64,000 bases of DNA from Lagopus muta (lineage: Eukaryota > Chordata > Aves > Galliformes > Phasianidae), in the NCBI RefSeq assembly GCF_023343835.1, contig NC_064437.1, positions 22,667,001 to 22,731,000 on the forward strand, written 5' to 3'. A program made the translations under genes and the position numbers. Below, piece by piece: positions 1 through 12,661 of this stretch. The notes below the pieces were generated by a model that saw only the letters and a program-made list of their open reading frames with translations, had not been told where the DNA came from and did not search any database. Every line of letters starts with the position of its first letter. Within the stretch, counting starts at the first letter, position 1.

Positions 1-2759
1 TTGCTAATAAAAGATATGATTGTGTGAAATTCCTCAGTGTAAATATGTATTTCTGTTAAAGAATCCCATTTTCTGTGCTGTGCATTGGGTAACTTCAATA
101 TGAGATAGACTCTTAAGTTGTGTTCTGTTGAGTAGGAGACAAAATGTCCAGATCTTTCAACAGAATAGAGAAATGCTTTTATAGGTTTTGTATTTCTTGC
201 ATTTAAGACGTATTTTCAAAGGCAGCAGCTTTTATAAGTTGAGGTAAGAAGCCAACAAGTGTAAAGCTGAGGTGGTTTGGGCTTTCAGCTGTGTTAATAT
301 TCCCAGTGTGTGTACCCAAAACCCTGGGGAGGGCTGTTAATTCTTGTCATTAAATTAACTTTTACCCAGTGACGTGTGCTGTCTTCTAGCAGGAATATGT
401 AATTGTGTGCCACACAGCTTGCATCCAAGTGGAGGTTACATCTTGCTCAAACTTTGCAATCCTATTTTGAGGTGGCAGAGTTTATTTGTAAAAGTGCATG
501 AGTTTTGCAACAGGCCTTTCCCTTCTCTTTACAACATCTGTTGTTTTGTTGTTTTTTTTTTTATGTGATGGTGTAATTTTTAGAGCTGGGAAGTAAGAAT
601 TTCATCACTGATTAGTGTTTCGTTTTAATGCTGTTGTTTTCCATTTACAGTCTGTGTCCCCTGAGAACCAGAAATTGTTAAGTTAGCAGAGGTGTTCGGT
701 ACCTTGAAGTAGAGCTGAACACAGCTGAAAAGTAATATTGTTTGAGCTGTCTGTCATTATGAACTGGTTCCCCCTCTTTCTTTTGATTATCAAAATGCTC
801 AGCAATCACTGTGTTTGTGTTGGTGCCAAGCCAGCTGTGTAGTGCCTGGTGCTGTACTGCTTCCAAGTTTAAGCACTGCTGTTATTTCACTCACACAGCT
901 CTTTCCACTTCCTGCATCAGAGTTAGGTAGGAACAAGTATGCAGATAGGGTTTGCTCCCTGTGAAAAGCCAGGCAAGTACTGGAGGGTTGGCCAAGGAGC
1001 CTGAGGTATTTTAGGGATTGTTTGCTAAAATAAAATGAATCAGGGACAGAAATAGTTGTTTATCTGTGGAAGCTTGAGTCTAAGTGAGATTAATATGTTA
1101 TTGACTGACAATCAGTTATTGCACATGGACCTTGGATCGTACAGGACAGAGCTGCTGTTCATGATGGTGTTTGGAGAACACTGATTGAAGGAGGGCAGTT
1201 GAGATAAAAACCACCTGTAATGTAGCAGGTAGGGATGGAAACAGCAATTAGAGGTACCTTTTAACATACCTCCAGTGTACGAACACTGTGCTGCTACCTT
1301 AACTCCAACATTTCTCCAGGGGTTGGGTAGATTTACCAGAGGTTCCAAATACTAAAAATGAAAGTCTGTGTAGTAGTGAGTAATTTTAAGCAAGTATGCA
1401 AACAAGAATTGGTCATCTTTGTTAAACTTCAGGATGTAAAACCTCTTTAAAAGAGAGAGGAAAGTAACGGTACTTGTTTGGAGTATCACACAACTCAGAA
1501 AAGCCAAAGCTGCTACATGAACTCATGCCTTGTTTTTTCATCTCTGGGTAGCCGAAGTGATCCTGGCTCCAGACTGGTATGTGTTATGTATTCCAGTCCT
1601 CAGTTAGCCCAAATCTTGTTTTTATTTTTTTCTCCAAAAAAAAGCTTTTCTATGTCTCCAGACGTTTGCTTACGTTAAGTATTGTAGCATTACAAAATTC
1701 ATCGCAAATTCTTCTGGTTTTAATAAAACAAAAAACACAGTTGCCATTGCTGATCTGTGTGGAAAAGGAAACTTGCAGAGTAGCCTTTGAGCTTGGAGTT
1801 TCAAGTTGTTTTGTGTAGCTCTGCCATATCAATCATCGTTGTCTTTGTCAGCAGCGAGGTGCCTTCAGTCTGGGTCGTCCCACTCTGTGCAAACCACAAA
1901 ATGACTAAGTGGTAAATGAAGATAGATTGTTCTGCTTCAGAAAGGCAGCAGAGTCACCAAGGCTGCTGGGAGATAGGGAGGAGTGCCTTTGAACTGTCCC
2001 TGTCTGATCTCACAGTCTGAATGTCTGCTAGTAGCTGGAGTGCATTCTGTGCTCTCCTGGAGTGTATTTGCTGATTTGGCATCATCCAGAAGGAATCCAG
2101 TTTGTGTGCTGTTGAACGCTGCTGAGTGAAATCAAGCATATTAAGTGGAGTGATTAGGAAATTTGAATAAAAAACACTCTTGTTATATAAATTAAAACGT
2201 TAATGTAAGATGCTCCCAGTATATGCCATATAATATGTATATGCTTGATGCACATAGCTGATCTCAGACTGCATATTCTATAGTATTAAAAACTGTATGA
2301 CAGAGCTGGAAAAAGTGCAGAAGCAAGTGTAGTCATTACGGAAATGGCTTCCATTCAGGAGAAACCGAAAAACTAGGACTTGGGAAAACAGCTGATTGTA
2401 GCTCTTATATATTACATGTTGAAGTGAAGAAGTTCTTGCTGCCTTGCAGACCTATAGATACGTATTTACTTTGTTTTGGTTGATTAAATCAGACTGCTGT
2501 TTGAATGTACTTGGTGTGTCCCCTGCAAAGGCTGAGAATGCAGCAGAGAACAGAGATGATGCAGGACTTGTTTAGTTTAATTATCTGTGAGCTGCAACTC
2601 TTGGAGATGTACCATAACTTCTGTGCTAAACACGTTGGCTGATTTGAGGCAGGATGAGAGATGCAAGACTCTTGACAAAGTAGAGGAGCGGTAATTATGT
2701 ATGAAGTAGAGGCACTTGTAATTGCATGCTATTAACAGGACTCTGAATTGCCTCTCTAG
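1..2759 (+). other. ATF6: ATF6 intron upstream of the bZIP exon (partial)
   Basis: This is intron up to the acceptor AG at 2758-2759. I looked for the preceding ATF6 exon, which encodes the Gln/Pro/Val-rich linker before the bZIP, and did not find it, so the window opens inside an intron. The stretch is AT-leaning with T runs (for example near 550-560) and no recognisable repeat or RNA gene. Short open frames here have no protein-like composition or splice context. Confidence 0.7.
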
Positions 2760-2945
2760 ATCAATGTGTTGAGAAGACAGCAGCGCATGATCAAGAACCG
2801 CGAGTCAGCCTTTCAGTCACGAAAGAAAAAGAAAGAATACATGCTAGGGCTAGAGGCCAGGCTGGAGGCAGCCTTACTGGAGAATGAAAAGCTCAAGAAA
2901 GAAAACAGCACACTGAAGAGGCAGCTGGATGAAGTGGTGTTAGAG
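2760..2945 (+). CDS. ATF6: ATF6 exon: bZIP basic region and leucine zipper
   Basis: This 186-base exon encodes 62 residues in phase 0. The acceptor AG is at 2758-2759 and the donor GTAAGT begins at 2946. The protein opens [17 protein letters not shown], the ATF6 basic region. The bZIP signature N-x7-R is met by N13 and R21, followed by a run of four lysines (22-25). A zipper follows with hydrophobic heptad positions L31, A38, L45, L52 and V59, continuing to L66 in the next exon. It binds DNA as a dimer and carries nuclear localisation. Residue 18 is Phe where human ATF6 has Cys; the other signature residues are intact. The 5' boundary rests on the AG position and on the human reading I-A-V-L at the same place. 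Confidence 0.97.
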
Positions 2946-3052
2946 GTAAGTGGCTGCAAGGAAGGTCTGACTGTAATGAAATAAGCATAATTTGGTTTGT
3001 TTCACTTCTGACGTATCTTTGTGTCGCTTCTCTCTTGTTTTTTCCTTTCTAG
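2946..3052 (+). other. ATF6: Short 107-nt ATF6 intron between bZIP and membrane exons
   Basis: The donor is GTAAGT at 2946 and the acceptor AG is at 3051-3052 after a pyrimidine-rich tract. If retained, the frame runs 12 codons past the exon to a TAA at 2982-2984, so translation would end before the membrane helix. The length is 107, not a multiple of three. It is by far the shortest intron of the gene in this window. Confidence 0.93.
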
Positions 3053-3144
3053 AACCAGAAGCTCAAAGTATCATCTCCCAAGAGAAGAACCTTATGTGTG
3101 ATGGTGATACTGGCTTTTATAATGTTGAATTACGGCCCACTCAG
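3053..3144 (+). CDS. ATF6: ATF6 exon: end of zipper and transmembrane segment
   Basis: This 92-base exon leaves two bases over (phase shift). The acceptor AG is at 3051-3052 and the donor GTAAGC begins at 3145. It encodes [12 protein letters not shown] and then a hydrophobic helix, [16 protein letters not shown]. The basic KRR before the helix fits a cytosolic N-terminal side (type II topology). N88 and P91 of the segment correspond to human N391 and P394, the helix-breaking pair needed for Site-2 protease cleavage inside the membrane (established knowledge). The exon is the only membrane-spanning part of the gene, so its inclusion decides whether ATF6 is a tethered sensor. Confidence 0.96.
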
Positions 3145-6100
3145 GTAAGCTGCCTAGGAATTCCTCTTAGCCATATTCCTGATATAGTTGCTTGTCGTTA
3201 TAGTTAGGATTGAGTTTACTGTGATTTTTGTTTGAATTTTTAGTGTAGGCAGTGTTGTGTTTTAAAGCCTTGAGCTGGTAGACTGTCTTCTGTCCTTTAG
3301 GCTTCTCATGCCAGTGGCAGCTCCATCTGTATAATGGGTCTTCTTTTGGAATCTTCCTCAGCAACAAGACCTGAATCTTGTGCTTCTCATTTCTCTTGAG
3401 CTTGGCGTTTTGTTAACCAGTGCAGTGCACAGCATTTTGCTTTGTTTATACCTGAACAGATTAAAGACCTGTATTGAGAATCCTTTTATAGTTGAGAGCT
3501 TTGGGAGCTCATTTGTTTATTTGTACCCATGCTAATCTCAATACTACTAATTCAAGCTGCTACTAGCACCCAGTGCAGGAAATCCCACTGTTCATCCCAG
3601 TGCTTTGCAGTTCTGTCCATTAGGTGTGAAAAGCTATGATTTTCCCTTTATTCTTGTGCTATGGATCTGGTAATGATGTTCTTCTCTTTCCCTCCAACAG
3701 CTTTTAATAGTCTTGAAGGCTATTTCTTTTCTCCTTATAATCCTTTTTGTATTTGTTTTGTCTTAAGTATTTTGTTGTGAAATTTCAAACCATGCAGATT
3801 TATTTCCTCTTATTTATGCATACCTGCCACTAGAGAACAGCTAGACTCATGAATATATGAGTCTATATATGTATATAATATACATAAATCAAATTTTGAG
3901 CTTTTCTAGCTCCAATGTCTCTGAATTGAGATGCTACCAAGCTGTTACTGCCTTGTCTCCAGATCGGCCAAGGTTCTGACAAACATATTTTTTTAACAAG
4001 TTAACTGTTATTTTTAAGCTAGGAAGTATCTTGGGCTAGTTGACTGACTCTCTTTTTGAACTGTATCACTGTGGCAGAGAGGAATGAGAGCAGCAAAAAA
4101 ATGCTGTGTTGTTTCCCACCTGTTTTACCATCCCGTGGAAGAGAGAAGATTAAAAGGAGATGTTTGTTGCTTGTCACTGTATTTGACCTGACTGACTTTA
4201 GAACGTAAGGATCTTTTATATGAAGTCGATCACTTTTTCAAAAGAGGAGGGGAAGGATATTTCAGTAGATTCTTAGTAGTCAGTAATGCCTCCATTTGTC
4301 CTTAAAGCCCGTGTCAGACTAAAGGAATGAGATGGGCTAAGTCTGGAGGAAGGGTTTGTTTCTGTCCCGGATAAACTTCTGAAAGGTTGGTGTTTTGTAT
4401 TTTAATAATGTTAGTAAATTTGGTAAAGATGTAATTACTTTTCAAGTGTTTGTACTTCTTGCAAATACATTTTCCTTTAAGGCAATGAAATATGCTGATA
4501 ATTTTACTTTGATAGGGATGAGGTTAAAGAAGGCTGTTTCTTAGTGCATTTAGGGTTTGTTTTGGGATTTTTTTCACTATTAAGCAGAAAAATCAGCTTC
4601 CTGATACTACATGATTGCTTTTGATATCCCACCTGCATTTGTAAGCATTACTACTCACTCAAGAAATGCTATTCTTATTGAGACATAGAAGAGACAGAGA
4701 TCTTCCTGAAGCCAGCAATTCTAGTTGTATCTCCATTACAATGACAAGATAGAGCACTTGAAGCTTTTTTTATTTGTGAGAGTTGGAAACAGAGCAGAAG
4801 ATGAGAACAGGAAGACTTACTGCAATGCTCTGAAGTTCATGTGTCAGCTTCTCTGCTCCAAGGAGTGAGTGTTGAGATTGATAGCAAGGAACTGCTGTCA
4901 GGGCAGATTGAAAGGTCAGTTTGTGCTCATTATCTTTGTAATGACTGGTAACTTCAGAAATGAGACAAGGTTAATTTTTTGACCTATTGGATATTTTATG
5001 AATTAGAGCAAGAAGAAATTCTTGAATGTCTGGTTGCTCCTGGCCAGTGTTACAGCTGTGTGTGCCAGTGTAATTGCTGAGACTGAATGTGTGGTCTGAA
5101 TCAGAATTGGATTTAGACAGTGAAGAGAAATGTAACTGCATATTAACAAGGAGCTACTCTTGTCTTTATTTTCTTTTTTATTCCCTAGCAGTGTGATTAA
5201 GCAATCACACTGCAGTTAAAATACTTGGCTGTACCAAGGTGATGTGAACATGGATTGTGCAGCATCCTTTGGAAGGCTCAGAATGTGGGATGTACAAATG
5301 CCAACTTCAGATCTCACTCCTCCCATGTACATTTCCTTACCTTTATAGAGGTGTCACTGACTTGTAGCACCATGAGTGGGTAATTGTGATTGCTGTTGTG
5401 CTTAGTCTGTAACAATGAGGGAGTTTCCAATACACAGGATGTTTTTTATCTTAATATCTGTGCTAGCTTATAGTTCAGCAAAATAAGTCAGTTTCCCTGA
5501 GTTACTGAGTGCAAAGAATGTAATTTCTATGCATAAGTCAACTGGGAGATGAATCTGATTTGAAGCTTTGTGAGATGGTTACCGTTTCCTCTGTGTAGGA
5601 AATCGTCTGCAAACCTGTATGGAGGCACAACAGCATTCAGGCACAAAATGTTTTGGTTCAAACATATTAGCAGTGAATATTGTTTTATTTAAAACCAATG
5701 AACCATTGCAAAGAGAGAGTGACATCTGAACAAAGCAGAAATGTGGGAATTTCACCCCCTAAACTCTGCAGCAGATTTTGCGGTTGTCTTAGTTGGCTTT
5801 ATTGTGAGATACTTCTCAATTTTGTAATCGGAAGTGATGGGATTCTTTGAAGGCTGGAGGTAAAACAAAGGAACAGATATAGGTTTTCTACTTAGCTGTC
5901 TATTTCTGTCAAATCAGAGAAGCCAGGGAAGTGCTCCGGTCAGCCCTGCAGACCATTCTTGGCTTCCAGAAGGCCAGCAGAGGAACCCCAGGTAGTCCTT
6001 CCTTCCTGCAGGGAGCACAGCCACTTGTTGGCTGTTTGTTAACCGTGAGATGTGTGGGATGCTCCACGGAGGACTCTGAAGCTGATTATGGGAAGCGGTC

Positions 6101-9100
6101 TGGGATGTGGCAGCCCTTGGCAAGTGAATTTAGCACGTAAGATTGATTGCTGGAACAGAATGCTGCCTGCTGACAAGTATGATATGTGTGTAGGTGATCT
6201 GTAGCACTGAGCTGGTAAATAGGGGAGTGGTGCCGAAAGTGTGGCAGGGAAACCAGCACATCAGCCCCAAAATACTGCTTGAGAATATTGGAAGCAAAGT
6301 CTAGTCCTGTTCACATAGCCAGTGACAAGAAGCATTCTTCACTCTTAGAATTGGCACCATGTTATCTCTGGTAAAGAATGTAATCTAAATTCAGTGAGAA
6401 TGAGGAATTAATACTTTCTGGTTATGAAAGTGGGTCTTACAGAGTTTACTGTTACTAAACTACTCTAAGATTGTTTATTTTAAATATTAGTGTAGAATCT
6501 GAAATTTTGAATTATTACAAGTAATTTAGTGGGAATTCTATTAGTAAAAGCCAACGTTTGCTTTATACAAGATGAAAGGTGCACAGGAATGTCTCGTCTG
6601 TGTGTCAATGAACTATTCTCTAATCTTTGCATATTATTTAGAATTGGATATAGCATATATAAAAATTTCCTTTTATTATTACTTAAGAATGATTGGTGAG
6701 GTGCATGAAGGGAGAAGGGTGCACTTTGACCTCTCTAAGGAATGAAATCACCCTTTTGCCTCAGCCTTACATACCATGAGGTGCAAGGCAGGAATTGGCA
6801 GCATGCAGTGTTTGCACAAAAGGCAGTGAGAGCACAGGCTTTGGCATGCAGCTGGAGCAGGAAGCACAGCATCTGGAGGCAGGTATCTGCCCTTCTGCTT
6901 GCCTTCTGTGAGAGCGTGCGTGGGTCAGTGCTGTCAGGTTCTCAGCTGGCTTCACACCCTGAAAGACTGCTGACTTCTGGCATTAAGCAGCCTCTGATTA
7001 GCTGTGCTTTTTTTATCACTCACCATAGGAAATCTGATAATTTTCCAGACTGGTGATTTCCATATTTCTGTTAGAGCATGCCAGGGTACTAACCAGATCT
7101 GAGAACGTGTTAAAACAATGCTGAAACAAATAGAAACCAAACACATGTGCTAGTCTAAAGAATCCATGTATTTATTTTAGGAACTGTTTTATTTTTCTTC
7201 TCTGTTCCCGTTTGAATGTAAATTATTTTGTGCATTCTTTTTAATCCTTAATTTAATCCTTAAAATTCTTTTAAGTTGTAGCCCTACTGGTAGAGGCAGC
7301 AAACTGCTGGCCTTCTTTTTTTTGTAGTAGGAACAAAAAAATAGGGAAGGGAGAATGGTCACAGAAGATGCAAAAGATGGATTCTCTGCATTTCTGCTTC
7401 TTGAGGCAGCGATGCCTGTAAGCCTTGCTTGCTTGTGGCCCTAGCACTGCTTTTTTTTTGGCTATGAAGAACATTCAGCGAGATACTCTTATTTTCATGC
7501 TAATCAGTCTGCTCAAATTTACATGTTGATCATCTAACAACAGTTTTAGAACATTTATAAGGGTAGCCAGCCAGAATGTCTTAACCACTGTTTCAGATAT
7601 TGAGTGGACAGAAAACAAAAAGACAAAGTTGGAAAGAGGAAGGGCAGATCTATGAAGAGGCTGAAACCAGGGTGGGGGGGTTGAGAAAGTGATGTGGGTT
7701 TATTTTATTTTTTTGCTTACAAGTCAGCCATCTCTGCATGGCTGGAATCCCTTTCAAGCAGGAAAACAAATTTGGTGATGCAACCAAAATTCTTAAGCTG
7801 TGTTTGGGATGGAAGATGACTGAGGTGGTGATTGATGCAGCTAAGTAAGCTTCTGCTTCTTAATCTCTCGTGTCCTGTTGACCTATAGCAGCTGCACTAG
7901 AATTGCTGGCCTTTCATAGAGGTTTTGTTGCAGCTCCTCCCTGGAGTAGGAGTCCTGATGGGTTTTCCTCTACTTTCCAGAACTATCCTGGAAACAGAAT
8001 AATCTATTTATAGTTGAGAACCACTGAGCAACCTGCAAATAAAGGCACCCGCCTGGGTGGCTGAGAAATAGGATTTGTCTGCTGCTGCTTCTGCAGTCTG
8101 CAGCTTGGAGAATCAGTAATTTTCAATTGTTAAAGACTTAAGGGTGTGTCTCATTCTTGTTCTGGCAGCACAAGCATTGGGGAGAAAAGAGAAGTAGTAA
8201 GGTTAATCATCTTCTACGAACAATGAGGAAACCACCCAAGGGTAGTTGAGCTGCATGCTACCATGTCCTGCTCTTTGTAAGCATGAGGCAAGCAAAGCAT
8301 AAATCTTTGCCCATTGGGATGCTGTCCTGCCTAGCCTGCAGGTTTTTTGTTGGTAGTGGTGTAGCCTCTGAGCTTTCAAAGCAGGCACTGTCTGGGGGCT
8401 GCTGGAAGCACCATCCATTAAACATACTGGTATTGGTGTCTGCGTGGCTTGGAGCCTTTACTTAAGCTGAGCAATCTCAAGTTAATGCGTGGGAGAGCAG
8501 GATTACTCAGAGGTTTCATGCATTCAGTGGTGGTTTTGTGCACAGTTGCTATTGTTTGAGCCTTACCACTGGGCTCCCTGATTAAAGAAACAGACTTGTC
8601 TTGCAGCAAGCAGGAGCCTGGGGAGCTGCTGCATACCTCAGTGATGGGATAGTGGAAAGTCAGAGAAGGCTTTTGGTAGTTCCCTTATACCGTGAGCTGC
8701 GTGGGCAAAGAAGTTAGCCTTGTTACTGTTATATCATGTGCAGCCAGTGCTGCATTCCTGCAGAGGTGTTGGAACTGCATGTTTCAGGTTTGGCCGTTCA
8801 CGTTCTTCCCACAGAAGCCAGTCCTGGGCCAAGGTCTTAGTGTGGTTTGCTTCACACCCCGACAGTGCTCATCATGGCAGGCTTTGTAACATCCCAAATG
8901 TGTACTCAGAGCAGACTAAAGCCTAGTGTCTGTCACCTGCCATAAATGAAAGGCAATATCTAGTAACTGCAAGAGAGCGTTTGCTTCTGTTGTCCTAACA
9001 GTTCTCCCCGATGCTGTGTGCTCATTCCTTACTCCATCCCAGCACTGAGCTGAGCAGGTTGCTTGAAAGCATCACTTTTAAAGTAGTGGAGGGGTATTCC

Positions 9101-12100
9101 AGCCAGGTGTCCTGTTTGGTGAGTGCTGTCTTCCCACTGTGCTGGTGGTGCCTGGTCAGCAAGTGGAGCTGGGCAGGGAGCATTAAGTCTTGTAGCCATG
9201 CCCCGTGATTTCTGTCAGCTTCAGGCTGAGCAGTGGTCTCTGAACTTGTGCTGGCCACTGAAGCATCTAAGAGATGGCTAAGAACAGGACCACCACCACA
9301 AGTCACGGTCTGTACAACAGATTGCATTTCTCATTCCTTATTCATCTACTCCTGGGCTTCTTTATACACATGAAGAAATCTTCTAAAGGAATATGGAGCT
9401 CCTCAAGTGTTTTAGGAGACACAGCAGAAGTCCAGGAAGATGTTTATGGCTTTAAGACCCCTAAGCAGGGAAACCATCTTTACTATTTGTGGCAATGGAA
9501 GTGTAAGTTTCAGTTCTGAGCTGAGTGTTCGTTTGAGTTGGAGGTGGTCCAAAACTCAAAAAGTCCTCTGGTACATCTTTGCTCTGGTGTTGAAATTTCT
9601 TTCAGGAGTGAGAAAAATAGAAAGGAAAAGGACAAACTGGGTAATTTGGACATAAGGGTTTTGTTCCAGACCTCTTAGAGTCTCTCTGAATGTGTTGGTA
9701 GCTTGAGTAAAATTGAACACTCTGAATTTTCTTATGGACTACAACTGCAGGAAGTGATTCCTTTCTCCTCCTCCTGCTGATCACAGCCACATGTTCGTCC
9801 TGGCAGAGCAGTGCCTCGGGCCGGCTGTGCTCTCCTGTTTACCTTGTCCTGCTGGTGCAGTCACAAAGCCTGCACACGATGCCAGACACTCACTGAGGCT
9901 TTCCTCTTTTCTCCAGCAGTTCATCCACTGGGGCCGGAAGTGAAATTTGCAAAGGTTTCACCCTTAATAAACATTGAATTGCTTTTTAAAGAAAGCAAAA
10001 CTCAAAAGCTCACAGACACTGTCCCTCCAGTTTCAGTGGCGTTCCTCATCCTTCTCTGCACGAGAGAGAGCCACCCTCCGTTCACCAGCCCAGCACTTGC
10101 AGAGAGGAGCTCTGGAGCAGAGCGTAGTGCCTTGCTGTTTTATTGGAGCACCCAGGCAGATACGTGGTGCCCTTGCTGACAGTGAGAAGTGGGAAAGCTC
10201 CCCAGAGAGCATTTGGTGTTGTCACAGCCTTGTCTGGAACCGCTTAAGGAGAGCACATCGTCTTCAGTTGGTGTCTTCTAGCATTGTCAACTTCACCCTG
10301 TTGGAAAAATCCCAGCTCGTATTCAGAGATAGTTCTGTCCCCAGAAAACTCTTTGTTATGATATCACTGTTGGCTTTCGTCTAGAAATTCCTGTAGAACT
10401 TAAATGTCAGTATGCAAAACTTGAAGTGCATAGGGTTTGTTCAGCCAGAATTAGAAATGAAATTTAGTTCAGGCTCTTGGCAAGGCTTGCTTTTACATTT
10501 ATCAAACTGACATTCAAACCAAAGAAGTAAAAATACTGCTAAAATATCAGGTGCTATTGGCTTCTTGGAGAAACCGTGACAGGAGGGTTGCTTTTCTTTC
10601 CCTCCTGTGATCGAATTTATCTACACTTTTGAGCACACATCTGCATGAGGTAGTTAGTGGTTCGTTCTTTTTTTATACCTTGGATCTGATTTTGCATTTT
10701 AAATGAAAATGAAACAATAGCTCAGCCAGCTTGGACAGAACGTTTGTAGCTGTGTGAAAACCCTTTAATGCCCACAATATCTGGAATATTCATATGCGGG
10801 CTGCAAAGATTTGATAAGCACTCGGGGTGCGTAAGCTTGACCAAACAGAAAAAGACCCAGTTTCCAGCCTCGAGCTGGTCATCTCAAACAAAGCTACTTC
10901 TCTGCCTTAAAGCTTTCTTGACTTCTAAGTTGGGGCAGCAACTCATTTCCTCCAAGTAGCAAAACTTTCTCACAGCAGATATGCCAACACGCTCTTCTGT
11001 TTCCAGATTTTCATCTTGAGGGCCAACAGAATGAAAAAATTTTCCTTGATTCTACTATGTAATACTAAAATATTTTTAGCTGAAAATGCTATTTTTTTTT
11101 TTTTAGATTTTTTTTTTTTCTGTTCTAAAGGGGGAGATTATCTACCTTCACTGTTTGTTCTTTCTCTCCTCTTCTGCATGTTCATACATACTTTACACTG
11201 ACTTGCCATCTTCACTCGTGGTTGGGATGTGGGCTGCAGAGCCTTTGTTTTCCAGCTTGTTTTGATGCTGTTCTATGTAGCATATGCAAAGCTCCGTGTG
11301 CAGAAGGTGGGCAGGTATTTCCAGGTGTACCATACAAGAGAGATCCATTTTTATCCTAGCTGCTGAAGTGGTCTTTGGTCATAAATTATGCTTTTCTCAC
11401 CCTAAGTAAAGGAAGATTATTTCTGATATCATACCCTCATGTACCTACTTGACAAGTCTTTGGGAGTGAAGAGTCAGAGGATATGGGCTGTTACCTGCAT
11501 GTCCACTCCTATCTGTTACCTGAAGATGGAGCCCTGTTTACAGGCAAACTCTGCAAGTGAACCTTTATGGGAGGAAGGAAGGAGGAGACACTATGCTAGA
11601 AGAACAAAATCTTCTATTTGGATGGGAAAATCTAACAAAACTCCCTAGATAAGTAAAAAATGGAAGACAGGCAGTATTTCAAGTTGTGTTGGGAGATTCT
11701 TGTCAAAAATAATGTTTCTTTTAGTATTGGGTCATTACCACAGTCTAAAGGATCAAGGAAGGGTGTTTTTTGAGATTTTGGGAAAGGTGCTTTTGGTCAT
11801 CATCCTACAAAAAATGAATGGGACAAGGGAGCCAAGTGTAGTCCATGTAGCTTAAAGCTTTGCTTCAAAAGAAAAAAAGAAAGGCCATTGCAATTAATAC
11901 AATAAATAATATCATATTTTCTCCTCAAGTTGGGTGTGTATGTTCTTAGAATTGGGAGCCATGCTTTTTGCCTGCAAGAACAGTAAAAGATATTCTGTTC
12001 TTCTCCTTTGTTTCTTGTTGCTGAAGAAATCTTCTTTCATGTTGATACATCCTATCCCATAAGTGGTGCCAAAAGTGAAATTTAAATTTTAACAAAAAGC

Positions 12101-12324
12101 TTACAGTGTAGTTCCCTAAATTAAAGCTTGAGATAAGGGAATTGAGTGGCTGTTAAAACAGCTAAATTAGGAGCTACCTAAATGAAGCTAAATGAAGATT
12201 ACCTGTGACTGCAGAAGTGTCATCTTTTTCCTCAATGGACTTGGTTTGGATTTCTCTATTCTGTTCAGCATTTGGAAAGCATGTTACATGTGACACTTCA
12301 CCTCAGACTTGTCACCTCTGCTAG

Positions 12325-12661
12325 CTGCAACCTGAAACAATAAGAATTATCCTTGCAGAATTGTCTTCCAAGGAAGAAGAAAGAACCATCATGGAAAAAA
12401 ATGCAGAATTGTTACAGTCTTGTGATTTGGTTGTTAACAAGCTTGAACTAAAGAATTACATAGCAAGTTTTTCTGGTTTGAAGTTTCATTTTGAACAGGA
12501 AGGAGAAGAAGTAGGACAGAATGAAATGCCATACCCAGCAGGTTCACCAACACTGGTCATCTCATTCATTTGAGCTGCAGAAAAACAGGTTGCAGGAGAC
12601 TGTTGAAACTTTCAGAGCTTCTGTGATAGGTGTTTTTGGTTTCATTACTAAATTTCTGTAA
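12325..12661 (+). pseudogene. Possible decayed processed pseudogene, coiled-coil-like protein
   Basis: One frame is open from 12325 to 12573 and reads as a Lys/Glu/Leu-rich stretch, with pieces such as SSKEEERTIMEKNAELLQ and NKLELKNYIASF. The neighbouring +1 frame is open from 12515 to 12658 and continues in similar style (SFELQKNRLQETVETF), as if a single-base indel near 12515-12570 had shifted one original frame. No donor site suited to an ATF6 exon is needed, because the flanking ATF6 exons join in frame without it. I do not recognise the parent gene. The charged helical composition is unlike the surrounding chance frames, but length alone does not exclude chance. Confidence 0.25.

Noticed and set aside
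370..376. TGACGTG, a core ATF6/UPRE binding motif, suggesting self-regulation
   Set aside because: A 7-base motif is expected by chance in 64 kb, it is deep inside the gene and not near a promoter, and the flanking base is T, not the preferred G or A.
1478..1678. Candidate for the ATF6 exon preceding the bZIP
   Set aside because: The frame has no similarity to the Val/Pro/Gln-rich linker, and no acceptor/donor pair in phase with the bZIP exon.
2952..2965. XBP1-like unconventional splice site in the 107-nt intron (ggctgcaagg)
   Set aside because: The loop consensus CNGCAG is not met (CTGCAA), no paired stem-loops are seen, and the intron has ordinary GTAAGT and AG ends.
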